64,000 nucleotides of DNA. Origin: Xanthobacter autotrophicus (GTDB lineage Bacteria; Pseudomonadota; Alphaproteobacteria; Rhizobiales; Xanthobacteraceae). Below are positions 19,745 to 29,507 of this stretch, one piece after another. The translations under genes and the position numbers were made by a program. Each line of letters begins with the position of its first letter. The first letter of the stretch is position 1. Under the pieces are notes generated by a model. That model saw nothing but the letters and a program-made list of their open reading frames with translations, had not been told where the DNA came from and ran no database searches. The DNA is taken from assembly GCF_005871085.1 (NCBI RefSeq), contig NZ_VAUP01000037.1, forward strand, positions 124,001-188,000. The letters run 5' to 3'.

Positions 19745-20443
19745 TCACTCCTTGAACCGGTAGCCGACGCCGTACAGGGTCTCGATCATCTCGAAGCTGT
19801 CGTCCACCGACTTGAACTTCTTGCGCAGCCGCTTGATGTGGCTGTCGATGGTGCGGTCGTCCACATAGACCTGATCGTCATAGGCCGCATCCATCAGCGC
19901 GTTGCGGCTCTTGACCACGCCGGGACGCTGGGCCAGCGCCTGCAGGATCAGGAATTCGGTGACGGTGAGGGTCACCGGCTCGCCCTTCCAGGTGCAGGTG
20001 TGGCGCTCGGGATCCATGCGCAGATTGCCGCGCTCCAGCACCTTGGCGCTGTCGGTCTCGCGGGGGGCGGCGCCATCCTTGGCACCGACCCGGCGCAGCA
20101 CGGCCTTCACCCGCTCCACCAGCAGGCGCTGGGAGAACGGCTTCTTGATAAAGTCATCGGCGCCCATCTTGAGGCCGAACAGTTCGTCGATCTCCTCATC
20201 CTTGGAGGTGAGGAAGATCACCGGCATGTCGGTCTTCTGGCGCAAGCGGCGCAGCAGCTCCATGCCGTCCATGCGCGGCATCTTGATGTCGAGGATGGCG
20301 AGGTCCGGCGGGTTGGTCTTGAATCCATCCAGGGCCGAGGCGCCATCGGTGTAGGTGTCGATGCGATAGCCTTCCGCCTCCAGTGCGATGGAAACCGAGG
20401 TCAGAATGTTGCGGTCGTCGTCGACGAGGGCGATGGTGGGCAT
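19745..20443 (-). CDS. chvI: Response regulator ChvI (OmpR family)
   Basis: 232 residues: a receiver domain with the phospho-acceptor Asp52 in [13 protein letters not shown] and the acidic pocket VDDDR, Lys in KKPFS, then an OmpR-type winged helix with [15 protein letters not shown] and [14 protein letters not shown]. The start giving [10 protein letters not shown] has an AGAGGTG site; a longer frame adds 54 residues that are not receiver-like. It is activated by ChvG and controls envelope, exopolysaccharide and acid-stress genes in relatives. It is the first gene of the chvI-chvG-hprK-EIIA-HPr series. Confidence 0.96.
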   Translation of the reverse strand: MPTIALVDDDRNILTSVSIALEAEGYRIDTYTDGASALDGFKTNPPDLAILDIKMPRMDGMELLRRLRQKTDMPVIFLTSKDEEIDELFGLKMGADDFIKKPFSQRLLVERVKAVLRRVGAKDGAAPRETDSAKVLERGNLRMDPERHTCTWKGEPVTLTVTEFLILQALAQRPGVVKSRNALMDAAYDDQVYVDDRTIDSHIKRLRKKFKSVDDSFEMIETLYGVGYRFKE

Positions 20444-20741
20444 GACACCTCTTTTCAGCCGTCTGGAAACAGCGGCCTCAACTGCGGCCTTACGCGAGGG
20501 GTGAACCCCGTTCGCGTGGCCGAAATGTGACACACAAGAGTCGACTGCCGCAAAATAGCGGGATTCTCCACTGACGCCAAACGTCACCTTGTAAATGTCG
20601 CCCATAAGGCCCGACCGGACCGAGCCTCGACCCGGCCAAGCGTCACCACGTTCGCCCTGCGGCGGCCTGCGGTGGCGGCAGCGCTTGCGCTGGGCAGGCG
20701 GACCGCATCATCCTGCGTTGGTCTGAAGGGAGCATGGTTTC

Positions 20742-21458
20742 ATGGCCGAATCTGCCGCCACCGCCGTCCGCCGGCTCATCCGCGAAGCGCGCTTCGGCGC
20801 GCTGGCGACGCTGGAGGGTACGGGCGGGCCCTATGCCTCGCTGGTGGCGGTGGCCACCGGTCCGGAAGGCCGCCCCACCCTGCTCATCTCCCGCCTCGCC
20901 CGACACACCCGCAACATCGCCGGTGATGCGCGGGTCTCCCTTCTGATCTCGGCGGCAGGCGCCATCGATCCACTGAATGCGCCGCGGGCCAGCCTCATCG
21001 GCCGCATCGTGGCGGCGCCGGAGGCCGAGGTGCGCGCCCGGTACCTCGCCCGCCATCCTGCCGCAGCTGGCTATGTGGACTTCACGGACTTTGCCTTCCA
21101 CGCCATCCATGTGGAAGAGGCGCACCTGGTGGAGGGTTTCGGCCGTATCGTGGACGTGCCGGGCGCCGCCCTCCTCACCGACTGGACCGGGGCCGAAGCA
21201 CTGGCAGCGGGTGCCGACGGTGTCATCGCGCACATGAATGCCGACCACTCGGATGCCGTCGGCCTTTACGCAACGGTCCTTCTCGGTGCGCCCGAGGGCG
21301 CCTGGCGCATGGTGGCGGTGGACCCGGAAGGCTGCGAGATTTCCAGCGGCGAGCTGGTCCGTCGTCTAGAATTTTCGCAGCGCGTTACTGATCTTACCGC
21401 AGTGCGTCAAGAACTCGTCGCCCTCGTGCAGAAGGCGCGTCAGGGAACCGCTGCCTGA
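20742..21458 (+). CDS. HugZ-like haem-utilisation/pyridoxamine-oxidase-fold protein with DUF2470 domain
   Basis: 238 residues: an N-terminal split-barrel flavin/PNPOx-like domain ([23 protein letters not shown], about 15-40) and a C-terminal DUF2470 domain (about 160-235, with [13 protein letters not shown] containing the His-rich motif seen in haem-binding HugZ/HutZ proteins). The closest known functions are haem degradation or haem-dependent PPOX proteins. Start ATG follows AGGGAGC. It is transcribed divergently from chvI and followed by a 13-bp hairpin. Binding of haem rather than FMN is likely from the family but not shown. Confidence 0.88.
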   Translation: MAESAATAVRRLIREARFGALATLEGTGGPYASLVAVATGPEGRPTLLISRLARHTRNIAGDARVSLLISAAGAIDPLNAPRASLIGRIVAAPEAEVRARYLARHPAAAGYVDFTDFAFHAIHVEEAHLVEGFGRIVDVPGAALLTDWTGAEALAAGADGVIAHMNADHSDAVGLYATVLLGAPEGAWRMVAVDPEGCEISSGELVRRLEFSQRVTDLTAVRQELVALVQKARQGTAA

Positions 21459-21488
21459 GCCACGGCGTTTCTTAGGAAACGCCGTGGC
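21459..21488 (+). terminator. 13-bp perfect hairpin directly at the hugZ-like stop
   Basis: GCCACGGCGTTTC-TTAG-GAAACGCCGTGGC, beginning at the base after the stop codon. No T-run follows, so termination may need Rho or the hairpin may protect the mRNA 3' end. A second hairpin (CCCCACT...AGTGGGG, 21492-21510) comes right after it. Confidence 0.6.
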
Positions 21489-21490
21489 TG

Positions 21491-21666
21491 TCCCCACTTG
21501 TAGAGTGGGGCTGCATCGCGTTCCGGATGGACGTTTGGCGGTATTTCCTTTGGCGGCGTCTCCTTATAGCCTGAGGAGGCGTGGCATCCCTCAAGGATGC
21601 AGGATGGCGTCCGTGTGCCGCGCGGAGCCGGCTTCAAGCCGGTGGGAACATCAGGAGGACGATTCC
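21491..21666 (+). promoter_or_regulatory. Structured leader upstream of pckA
   Basis: About 175 bases between the hugZ-like gene and the TTG start of pckA contain three small hairpins: CCCCACT/AGTGGGG, GCATCC/GGATGC and CCGGCTT/AGCCGG. A strong AGGAGGAC ribosome site follows. The stretch is open in the pckA frame but does not resemble protein. It probably carries the pckA promoter and 5' UTR; no known riboswitch was recognised. Confidence 0.4.
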
Positions 21667-23280
21667 TTGCTCGAAACCGGCCACCGGAACAGCGCCTGCG
21701 GCGCCGCCAGCTTCGGTTTGAAACACCTTACCGCGGTTCACTGGAACCTGCTGGAGCCCGCGCTCTACGAGCACGCCCTGGCGAACCGGGAAGCCCGCCT
21801 GTCCTCCGGCGGCGCGCTGGTTGCGGAGACGGGCGCCCATACCGGCCGCAGCCCCAAGGACAAGTTCGTGGTCCGCGACGCCGACACCGAGGCCGAGGTG
21901 TGGTGGGACAACAACGGCGCCATCTCACCGGAGCAGTTCGAGACGCTCTACCAGGACTTCCTCGCGGCGGCCGAGGACAAGACCCTCTATGCCCAGGACC
22001 TCTACGGCGGCGCCGACCCCTCCTGCCGCATCAAGGTGCGCGTCTATACCGAGTTCGCCTGGCACTCGCTGTTCATCCGCACCATGCTGCGCCGGCCGGA
22101 GCAGGCCGAGCTGGACAGCTTCGTGCCCGAACTCACCATCATCGACCTGCCGTCCTTCAAGGCGGATCCGGCGCGCCACGGGGTACGCTCGGAGACGGTG
22201 ATCGCGGTGAATTTCACCCGCGGCATCGTGCTGATCGGCAATTCGTCCTATGCGGGCGAGATGAAAAAGTCGGTGTTCACGGCGCTGAACTACATCCTGC
22301 CGAAAAAGGGCATCATGCCCATGCACTGCTCGGCGAACGTGGGCGCGGACGGCGACGTATGCCTGTTCTTCGGCCTGTCCGGCACCGGCAAGACCACCCT
22401 CTCCGCCGATCCCAACCGCACCCTTCTGGGCGATGACGAGCACGGCTGGAGCCAGAGCGGCGTCTTCAATTTCGAGGGCGGCTGCTACGCCAAGACCATC
22501 CGCCTCTCGGCCGAGGCAGAGCCGGAGATCTTCGCCGCCTCCAACCGCTTCGGCACGGTGCTGGAGAACGTGCTGCTGGACAAAGTCACCCACGTCCCCG
22601 ACTTCGACGACGGCAGCCTGACCGAGAACACCCGCTCCTGCTATCCCCTGTCGTTCATTCCCAATGCCAGCGCCACCAGCGTCGCGGGCATGCCGAAGAA
22701 CGTGGTGATGCTCACCTGCGACGCCTTCGGCGTGCTGCCGCCCATCGCCCGTCTGACCCCGGCGCAGGCCATGTATCACTTCCTGTCGGGCTACACCGCC
22801 AAGGTCGCCGGTACCGAGAAGGGGGTGAAGGATCCGGAAGCCACCTTCTCCACCTGCTTCGGCGCCCCCTTCATGCCGCGCCATCCCTCGGTGTACGGCA
22901 ATCTTCTGCGTGACCTGATCGCGGAACATCAGGTGGACTGCTGGCTGGTGAACACCGGCTGGACCGGCGGCAAGTTCGGCACCGGACGGCGAATGCCCAT
23001 TAAAGTCACCCGCACCCTGCTCACGGCTGTGCTGGACGGCTCGCTGAAGGGCGCATCGTTCCGCACCGATCCCTATTTCGGGTTCGAGGTGCCCACCAAT
23101 GTGCCCGGCATCGAGCCGCATGTGCTCTATCCGTCCAAGACCTGGGCCGACAAGGCGGAGTTCGACGCCACCGCGCGCCGGCTGGTGGAGATGTTCCGGG
23201 AGAATTTCACCCGGTTCGAGAGCCATGTGGACGCCGCCGTGCGCGACGCCCAGCCCCATGTGCGCATCGCCGCCGAGTAA
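21667..23280 (+). CDS. pckA: ATP-dependent phosphoenolpyruvate carboxykinase
   Basis: 537 residues from a TTG start preceded by AGGAGGAC. This gives MLETGHRN and [13 protein letters not shown], the usual rhizobial N-terminus and the normal family length; the 61 codons open upstream are not used. The enzyme converts oxaloacetate and ATP to PEP, the first step of gluconeogenesis from C4 acids. Visible are [12 protein letters not shown] (substrate loop), [17 protein letters not shown] (kinase P-loop), the metal-site stretch GDDEHGWS, and [15 protein letters not shown]. Its place beside chvI/chvG and the regulatory PTS is conserved in Hyphomicrobiales. Confidence 0.97.
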   Translation: MLETGHRNSACGAASFGLKHLTAVHWNLLEPALYEHALANREARLSSGGALVAETGAHTGRSPKDKFVVRDADTEAEVWWDNNGAISPEQFETLYQDFLAAAEDKTLYAQDLYGGADPSCRIKVRVYTEFAWHSLFIRTMLRRPEQAELDSFVPELTIIDLPSFKADPARHGVRSETVIAVNFTRGIVLIGNSSYAGEMKKSVFTALNYILPKKGIMPMHCSANVGADGDVCLFFGLSGTGKTTLSADPNRTLLGDDEHGWSQSGVFNFEGGCYAKTIRLSAEAEPEIFAASNRFGTVLENVLLDKVTHVPDFDDGSLTENTRSCYPLSFIPNASATSVAGMPKNVVMLTCDAFGVLPPIARLTPAQAMYHFLSGYTAKVAGTEKGVKDPEATFSTCFGAPFMPRHPSVYGNLLRDLIAEHQVDCWLVNTGWTGGKFGTGRRMPIKVTRTLLTAVLDGSLKGASFRTDPYFGFEVPTNVPGIEPHVLYPSKTWADKAEFDATARRLVEMFRENFTRFESHVDAAVRDAQPHVRIAAE

Positions 23281-23382
23281 CGGTCGCGGAGTAATGGCCA
23301 TCGCGTAGCACGGCCTGGATGGACGCGCCTCGTTCGTCCCCGGTCTCCAGATCTGGTTTCAAACAGGTCCGGTTTAAAAAGC

Positions 23383-23414
23383 AAAGGCCCGGCACCACAG
23401 TGCCGGGCCTTTTT
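23383..23414. terminator. Bidirectional terminator between convergent pckA and mucR
   Basis: A 13-bp stem AAAGGCCCGGCAC/GTGCCGGGCCTTT with loop CACA, with T-runs on both strands. It can end transcription of both genes. Confidence 0.93.
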
Positions 23415-23461
23415 GTCTCCGGGTCTTGCTGTCCAAAGCCGCCCTTGGACGCACCTGAGGA

Positions 23462-23878
23462 TCAGGCGCCCCGGCGGCGCTGCTGGCCAAGGCCCATCTG
23501 CTTGGCCAGTTCCGAGCGGGCGGCCGCGTAATTTGGCGCCACCATGGGATAGTCGGCCGGCAGGCCCCACTTCTCGCGGTATTGCTCGGGGGTCATATCG
23601 TAGCGGGTGCGCAGGTGGCGCTTCAGGGACTTGAACTTCTTACCGTCCTCCAGACAGATGATGAAGTCCGGATTCACCGACTTCTTCACCGCCACGGCGG
23701 GCTTGGCCGGCTCGGAGACGGGCTCTTCCTCGCCGCTGGAGAGACGCTGGAGCGTGCCGTAGACCTCATTGATGAGGGAGGGCAGATCGGCAAGGGCAAC
23801 CGTGTTGTTGCTGACATAGGCCGAAACGATGTCCGTCGCGAGCTCGATAAAGGCGGTCGTATCGGTGGTTTCGCTCAT
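23462..23878 (-). CDS. mucR: MucR/Ros-family zinc-finger transcriptional regulator
   Basis: 138 residues. The N-terminal oligomerisation region (AFIELATDIVSAYVSNNTVALADLP) is followed by the prokaryotic Cys2His2-like zinc finger near residues 75-105 (FIICLEDGKKFKSLKRHLRTRYDM) and the PEQYREKWGLPADYPMVAPNYA block that defines Ros/MucR. The second zinc-ligand Cys seen in some members is replaced, as in several MucR proteins. It acts as an H-NS-like silencer of AT-rich promoters controlling exopolysaccharide, motility and its own gene in relatives. It is alone in its transcription unit. Confidence 0.95.
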   Translation of the reverse strand: MSETTDTTAFIELATDIVSAYVSNNTVALADLPSLINEVYGTLQRLSSGEEEPVSEPAKPAVAVKKSVNPDFIICLEDGKKFKSLKRHLRTRYDMTPEQYREKWGLPADYPMVAPNYAAARSELAKQMGLGQQRRRGA

Positions 23879-24409
23879 GGGACCTTCTTCGCGGTTGGTT
23901 TTCTTGGCATCGAATGGATGAAATTCAAAACGGCCCGCGCGGGTAGCGCCTTTGGGCCAACTGCGCGAACCGCAGGACCTTGCCCGCGAAGTTGATCTGG
24001 AATGGCGCCGTCTTCGGACGAAGGTCGAACCTCAATCGGGGACCATTGAAACCTCCGCCGATTCGGGCCCACCGGCGACGAACCTTGCTTCCCCTCCCCG
24101 TTCAGCCGCTCCACAGCGATCCGACGAAGAAGGTGCTCTATATTTGTTAATTTCGCGACTTCAGCTTTGCAACCAGTATTTCGCGAAAACGTTTGCTGTT
24201 CTTGCATACATAAGGGTCGTCCAAGGTTCCGGCCATGATCGGCCCAGCGGGGCGCGTTCGATCTCGGGGCGGGTCCACGGATCAGACCCGGCCCGCGCCC
24301 CCCCGGCTGCCGCCTCTCGTCGCCAAAAAGGCAGTGCCGCGCCCGCCGCCGCCTTGCCGTTGCCACCGGGAGTGCCTACCTCTCGTGATAATCGAACCAG
24401 GGGTCTTCC
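23879..24409. promoter_or_regulatory. Long intergenic region upstream of mucR and msrB
   Basis: 531 bases without a credible gene. Bases 24130-24230 are markedly AT-rich and hold the dyads TTCGCG...CGCGAA and TTTCGCGAAA (24178-24187). This is a sensible place for the mucR promoter and for MucR autoregulation, since Ros/MucR proteins favour AT-rich DNA with T-A steps. The msrB promoter must also lie here. No RNA gene was recognised. Confidence 0.4.
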
Positions 24410-24880
24410 ATGCCCAATCCTGCCCCGTCTCCCGTCGCCCCATCTCTTGCTGCCCAGGGTGACAGCGATACCAAGGTGGTGAAAAGTGAGAGCGAATGGC
24501 GCTCCTGCCTGACGCCCGAGCAGTTTCGAATCACCCGCGAGCATGGCACCGAACGCGCCTTCACCGGCCCTTACTGGGACGAGAAGCGCGCGGGTCTTTA
24601 TTCCTGCGTTGCCTGTGGAACCCCGCTGTTTCGCTCCGAAACCAAGTATGATTCGGGCACGGGCTGGCCGAGCTTCTTCTCCCCGATCTCCCCCGACGCG
24701 GTCGTGACACACGAAGATACCTCCCATGGGATGCGCCGCATAGAGGTGCGCTGCGCCAGTTGCGAGAGTCACCTGGGCCACGTCTTCCCGGATGGACCGG
24801 CACCCACGGGCCTGCGCTTCTGCCTGAACGGCACCGCCCTCAAGCTTGTGCCCGACGACGGAGACACCCGTGGCGCCTGA
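24410..24880 (+). CDS. msrB: Peptide-methionine (R)-S-oxide reductase
   Basis: 156 residues. The SelR/MsrB fold shows two zinc CxxC pairs (CVAC and CASC), the [10 protein letters not shown] motif, [21 protein letters not shown] with the catalytic Cys in RFCLN, and a resolving Cys candidate. It repairs oxidised methionine using thioredoxin. The N-terminal 20 residues are poorly conserved. Its last codons overlap the start of the oligopeptidase gene by 11 bases, so translation is coupled. Pairing methionine-sulfoxide repair with a peptidase suits protein-damage clearance, but this is inference. Confidence 0.95.
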   Translation: MPNPAPSPVAPSLAAQGDSDTKVVKSESEWRSCLTPEQFRITREHGTERAFTGPYWDEKRAGLYSCVACGTPLFRSETKYDSGTGWPSFFSPISPDAVVTHEDTSHGMRRIEVRCASCESHLGHVFPDGPAPTGLRFCLNGTALKLVPDDGDTRGA

Positions 24881-26966
24881 GCCGCCGCGCGCACCACGCC
24901 GCCCCAGTGAACGCATTGTCCACGGCGTGGCTCTCACCGAGGACTATGCTTGGCTGCGCGCCGAAAACTGGCGCGCCGTCATGCGCGATCCGTCGGTGCT
25001 GGACGCCGACATCCGTACCTATCTGGAGGCGGAAAACGCCTACGCGGAGGCCTATTTCGCTCCCATGGGTGAGGCCAAGACGGCCCTCGTCGCCGAGATG
25101 CGCGGGCGCATCAAGGAGGATGACTCGTCCGTTCCCGCCCCGGATGGCTCCTTCGCCTATTTCTCCCGCCACCGGGAGGGCGGCCAGCATCCGCTCTATT
25201 GCCGCAAGCCCCTGCCCGATGGGCCCGAGGCCATCCTGCTGGACGGCGACAAGGAAGCGGACGGCAAGGCCTATTTTCATTTCGGCCACTGGCGCCACAC
25301 CCGCGACCATGCCCGCCTCGCCTTCGCGGCCGACACCTCCGGCTCGGAGCTGTACGCCATCCGCGTCCGCGACCTGACGAGCGGCGCCGACCTGCCCGAC
25401 GTGATCGAGGAAACCACCGGCGACCTTTTATGGAGCGCCGACGGGTCGGTGCTCTATTATATCCGCCGCGATGCCGAGCACCGGCCATCCAGGGTGTTCC
25501 GTCACGTGCTGGGCACCGATCCCGCCACCGACACCCTCATCTATGAGGAGCCGGACAAGGGCTTTTTCGTCTCGCTGGGCGAGACCCAGTCCCACCGCTA
25601 CGGCCTCATCGCCTGTGGTGACCATGACACCTCGGAGGTCCACTTGCTGGACCTGACCCAAGCCGCGCCCCTGCCCCGCTGCATCGCCCCGCGCGAGACC
25701 GGCGTGCGTTACGAGGTGGAGCACCACCCAAGCCTCGCCGGTATCGACAGCCTGATCCTCCTCACCAACGCGGACGGGGCGGAGGATTTCAAGCTCGTCA
25801 CCGCCCCCACGGCCACGCCGGAACGCGCGAACTGGCGCGATCTGGTGCCCCACCGGGCCGGGCGGATGATCCTGAGCCACACCCTCTTCGCCGGCCACAT
25901 GGCCCGGCTGGAGCGGGAAGCAGGGCTGCCGCGCATCATCATCCGCGACATCGCCTCGGGGGATGAACACGCCATAGCCTTCGACGAGGAAGCCTATGCG
26001 CTGGGGCTCCACCCCGGCTTCGGCTTCGACACCAGCGCGGTGCGCTTCACCTACGCCTCCATGACCACCCCGTCCGAGGTGTGGGACTACGACATGGCGA
26101 GCCGCCGCCGGGAGATGCTGAAGCGCCAGGAGGTCCCCTCCGGCCACGACCCGGCGGACTACGTGACCCGGCGGCTCTATGCCTCCGCGCCGGATGGGGA
26201 AAGCGTTCCGATCTCCCTGCTTTATCGCAAGGGAACCCCGCTCAACGGCTCCGCCCCGCTCCTGCTCTATGGCTATGGCGCCTACGGCATCACCATTCCG
26301 GCCGGCTTCTCCACCAGCCGCCTGTCGCTGGTGGATCGCGGCTTTATCTATGCCATCGCCCATGTGCGCGGGGGTACCGACAAGGGCTGGCGCTGGTATG
26401 CCGACGGCAAGCTTGCGGGGAAGACCAACACCTTCACCGATTTTGTCGCCTGCGCCGAGCATCTGGTGGCCGAGGGCTTCACCACGCCTGACCGCATCGT
26501 CGCCCAGGGCGGCTCAGCGGGGGGCATGCTGATGGGAGCGGTCGCCAATCTGCGGCCGGACCTGTTCGCCGGCATCGTGGCCGAAGTCCCGTTCGTGGAC
26601 GTGCTGACCACCATGCTGGACGACACCCTGCCCCTGACCCCGCCCGAATGGCCCGAATGGGGCAATCCCATTACCGACGAGGCGGCATTCCGGCGCATCC
26701 TCAGCTATTCGCCCGTGGATAACGTGCGGCCGCAGGCCTACCCTTCCATCTTCGCCCTCGCCGGACTGACCGATCCCCGCGTCACCTATTGGGAGCCGGC
26801 GAAATGGGTGGCGCGGCTGCGCGCGGCCGACACCGGCGGGCGGACCATCCTGCTGCGCACCAACATGGATGCGGGACACGGGGGCGCCGCCGGGCGATTC
26901 GACAAACTGGACGAGGTGGCCCTCGTCTATCTGTTCGCATTGAAGACGGTGGGCCGCACAACCTGA
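24870..26966 (+). CDS. ptrB: Oligopeptidase B (protease II, S9 family)
   Basis: 698 residues: an N-terminal seven-bladed propeller (about 70-410) that gates access, and a C-terminal alpha/beta hydrolase. The catalytic Ser lies in [10 protein letters not shown], the Asp in [12 protein letters not shown] and the His in [11 protein letters not shown], all in the expected order. It cleaves short peptides after basic residues in the cytoplasm. The start is GTG 24870, with GGAG six bases upstream, inside the end of msrB; a TTG 24 bases earlier is less likely. The Glu-rich S1 specificity residues were not checked individually. Confidence 0.93.
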   Translation: MAPEPPRAPRRPSERIVHGVALTEDYAWLRAENWRAVMRDPSVLDADIRTYLEAENAYAEAYFAPMGEAKTALVAEMRGRIKEDDSSVPAPDGSFAYFSRHREGGQHPLYCRKPLPDGPEAILLDGDKEADGKAYFHFGHWRHTRDHARLAFAADTSGSELYAIRVRDLTSGADLPDVIEETTGDLLWSADGSVLYYIRRDAEHRPSRVFRHVLGTDPATDTLIYEEPDKGFFVSLGETQSHRYGLIACGDHDTSEVHLLDLTQAAPLPRCIAPRETGVRYEVEHHPSLAGIDSLILLTNADGAEDFKLVTAPTATPERANWRDLVPHRAGRMILSHTLFAGHMARLEREAGLPRIIIRDIASGDEHAIAFDEEAYALGLHPGFGFDTSAVRFTYASMTTPSEVWDYDMASRRREMLKRQEVPSGHDPADYVTRRLYASAPDGESVPISLLYRKGTPLNGSAPLLLYGYGAYGITIPAGFSTSRLSLVDRGFIYAIAHVRGGTDKGWRWYADGKLAGKTNTFTDFVACAEHLVAEGFTTPDRIVAQGGSAGGMLMGAVANLRPDLFAGIVAEVPFVDVLTTMLDDTLPLTPPEWPEWGNPITDEAAFRRILSYSPVDNVRPQAYPSIFALAGLTDPRVTYWEPAKWVARLRAADTGGRTILLRTNMDAGHGGAAGRFDKLDEVALVYLFALKTVGRTT

Positions 26967-27198
26967 GGGCGCCGGGAGACGCGCGGCCTGGATCGTGATG
27001 CGGCCGGGGCGGCAAACCGGCCTCCTTGCTTGATGTTGTACAGAGTTTCGCTGGTCTGGCCGGGGGCGGCAGATCGCGCAGGGTTCCGAAGGCCTGCCCC
27101 GGCGGCATTTGCGCCGGGCGCGGCTTCCGGCTATCCAGAGCGCGCTCGATTGGGGGAATGCGAGAGAGGGGCGGCTCCGCGCATTGAGGCACGCTTTG

Positions 27199-28407
27199 AT
27201 GGGCCGTCTGGATCGTTACATTTTCTCGACCGCCGCGGTGGCCTTCCTCGGCGTCGTGGTGGTGCTCGCCGGCATGATATGGGCGACGCAGGCCCTGCGC
27301 CAGCTCGACCTCGTCACCAGCCAGGGCCAGACCATCATTGCGTTTGTCGCCATCACCAGTCTCACCATGCCCACGCTGGTTCTGGTGATCGCCCCGGCGG
27401 CGCTGTTCATCGCCACCTCCTACACTTTGCTCAAGCTCAACGGCGACAGCGAGATCGTGGTGATGGCCTCGGCCGGCATGGGGCCATGGCGGCTGCTGCG
27501 GCCTCTCATCATCCTCGCCTTGCTGGTCTCGGCCTTCTGCTCGCTCCTCGCCATCAAGGTGGTGCCGGCGAGCCTTGCCACCTTCCGCGAGCAGGTCACC
27601 AAGGTGCGCGCGGATGTGGTGTCCTTCGTCGCCCAGCCGGGACGGTTCGTGAACCTGTCGCAGGGCCTCGTCTTTCATGTCCGCGAGCGCGCCGCCAACG
27701 GGGTGATGCGCGGCATCTTCATCAATGACGCGCGCGATGACGGCGTCTCCACCTACCTTGCCGACCGCGGCCAGATCATCGAAAGCGACGCCGGCATCTT
27801 CCTGGTGCTGGAGAACGGCTCCATCCAGCGGCGCGGCGGCGCCGAGAAGGACGCCGACAAGGACCCGAACAAGGATGCGAGCAAGGACAAGGGCAAGTCG
27901 TCCAACTCCTCCGTGGTGGAGTTCCAGCGCTACGCCTTCGACCTGTCGTCCCTCGCCCCCAATGCCCAGGGCCAGGACGTGAAGCCCATGGAGCGGCCCA
28001 TTTCCTTCGTGATGAACCCGCCCGAGGACGACCTCTACCTGCGCTTCTTCCCCGGTCGCTACCGGGAGGAACTGCACAAGCGCCTGTCCGCGGGGCTTTA
28101 TCCCATGGCCTTCTTCGCCATCGCCGCCGCGGCGCTGGCAAGCCCCCGCACCACCCGGCAGAGCCGTGGCGCGGCGCTGGGCGCCATCATCCCGGCCATG
28201 GGCGCGGTGCAGATCGGCAATTTCGCCATTGCCGGCCAGCTGAAGACCCAGGCCGGCGCGGTGCCGCTCATCTATCTCCTGCCGATCGTCACCGTGGCCA
28301 TCTGCGCCATGGTGATCCAGGGCTGGATCCGCCTCTCCCCGCCGGCGGCGTTGGTCGCCCTCGGGGATTGGCTGAAGCAGCGCTTCACGCGGCGCGCGGC
28401 GGCCTGA
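27199..28407 (+). CDS. lptF: LPS export ABC transporter permease LptF
   Basis: 402 residues of the YjgP/YjgQ family: six transmembrane helices split three and three around a periplasmic beta-jellyroll. It opens with MGRLDRYIFSTAAVAFLGVV, and the last helices include VPLIYLLPIVTVAICAMVIQGW. With LptG and LptB it drives LPS from the inner membrane to LptC/LptA. The start ATG has GAGG upstream; a frame adding 30 residues is rejected. The periplasmic domain carries an unusual charged insertion (about residues 216-238: EKDADKDPNKDASKDKGKS and neighbours). lptG follows after 5 bases. Confidence 0.93.
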   Translation: MGRLDRYIFSTAAVAFLGVVVVLAGMIWATQALRQLDLVTSQGQTIIAFVAITSLTMPTLVLVIAPAALFIATSYTLLKLNGDSEIVVMASAGMGPWRLLRPLIILALLVSAFCSLLAIKVVPASLATFREQVTKVRADVVSFVAQPGRFVNLSQGLVFHVRERAANGVMRGIFINDARDDGVSTYLADRGQIIESDAGIFLVLENGSIQRRGGAEKDADKDPNKDASKDKGKSSNSSVVEFQRYAFDLSSLAPNAQGQDVKPMERPISFVMNPPEDDLYLRFFPGRYREELHKRLSAGLYPMAFFAIAAAALASPRTTRQSRGAALGAIIPAMGAVQIGNFAIAGQLKTQAGAVPLIYLLPIVTVAICAMVIQGWIRLSPPAALVALGDWLKQRFTRRAAA

Positions 28408-28412
28408 GCCAC

Positions 28413-29507
28413 ATGATCGGACGCATTCTCGGCTTCTATTTCGCGCGGCGGTTCGCCAGCGCTGTGGTGCTCATCTTCCTGTCCTGCGTGACGCTCATCG
28501 TGCTCGTGGACTTCCTGGAGATGGCGCGCCGCACCGCCGACCGCGAGCAGGTGACCCTGGGGCTGCTCGCCCTCATCACCCTCTACCGCGCGCCGGCCTT
28601 CACCGAGCAGCTCATGCCGTTCGCCGTGCTGTTCGGCGCTATCTCCACCTTCGTGCTGCTGTCGCGGCGGCTGGAGCTGGTTGTGGCGCGAGCGGTAGGG
28701 CTCTCGGTCTGGCAGTTCATCACGCCGCCGGTGCTGGTGGCCTTCCTCATCGGCGTGTTCGCCACCACCGTGTTCAATCCGGTCTCCGCCAATTTCAAGG
28801 AGCGCGCGAACCAGATCGAAGGCGAGATCTTCGGCTCCTCCTCCTCGGGACTGCTGCCCCAGGGCAAGAAGGAGTTCTGGGTGCGCCAGCAGAGCGTGGA
28901 CGGCCAGTCGATCATCCAGGCCCAGGCCTCCCAGCAGGGCGGGCGGGCGCTGACCGGGGTGGTGGTGTTCGAGTTCGACAAGGCCGACCGTCTCGTGGAA
29001 CGTGTGGAGGCTCGCTCTGCAACCTTGGGAGATGGTGCATGGATTCTTACCGACGCCAGGGTGCTGGTTCCGGGCCTCGATCATCAACACTATGACACCT
29101 ATCTGATCGCCACGAATCTCGATCCCAAGCAGATCCAGGAGTCGCTGATCGCCCCGGAAACCGTGTCGTTTTGGCAACTTCCCGCCGCCATCCGCAGTGC
29201 GGAACAATCGGGCTTCGGCGCCGAAAGATACCGCCTTCAGCTCCAGAGTCTTCTCGCCCGGCCGTTTCTGCTGGTGGCAATGGTACTCATTGCCGCGGTG
29301 GTGGGGCTTCGGGTGTTCCGCTTCGGCGGGGTGGGCCAGACGATTCTCGGTGGCGTGCTTGCGGGCTTTCTGCTTTATGTTGGAACCAAGCTCGCTGAGG
29401 ATCTCGGCGAGGCGGGAATCGTTCATCCCGTTGCTGCATCATGGTTTCCTGCGGTGACCGGGATTCTTCTGGGGGTACTCATTCTGTTGCATCGGGAGGA
29501 CGGATGA
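28413..29507 (+). CDS. lptG: LPS export ABC transporter permease LptG
   Basis: 364 residues of the same family as LptF, starting MIGRILGFYFARRF, with six predicted helices and a central periplasmic domain (about 110-270). It pairs with LptF in the LptB2FG transporter. The start lies 5 bases after lptF; the stop overlaps the lptD ATG (ATGA), so the three LPS-export genes are tightly coupled. C-terminal helices contain VGLRVFRFGGVGQTILGGVLAGF, the conserved LptG end. Confidence 0.94.
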   Translation: MIGRILGFYFARRFASAVVLIFLSCVTLIVLVDFLEMARRTADREQVTLGLLALITLYRAPAFTEQLMPFAVLFGAISTFVLLSRRLELVVARAVGLSVWQFITPPVLVAFLIGVFATTVFNPVSANFKERANQIEGEIFGSSSSGLLPQGKKEFWVRQQSVDGQSIIQAQASQQGGRALTGVVVFEFDKADRLVERVEARSATLGDGAWILTDARVLVPGLDHQHYDTYLIATNLDPKQIQESLIAPETVSFWQLPAAIRSAEQSGFGAERYRLQLQSLLARPFLLVAMVLIAAVVGLRVFRFGGVGQTILGGVLAGFLLYVGTKLAEDLGEAGIVHPVAASWFPAVTGILLGVLILLHREDG

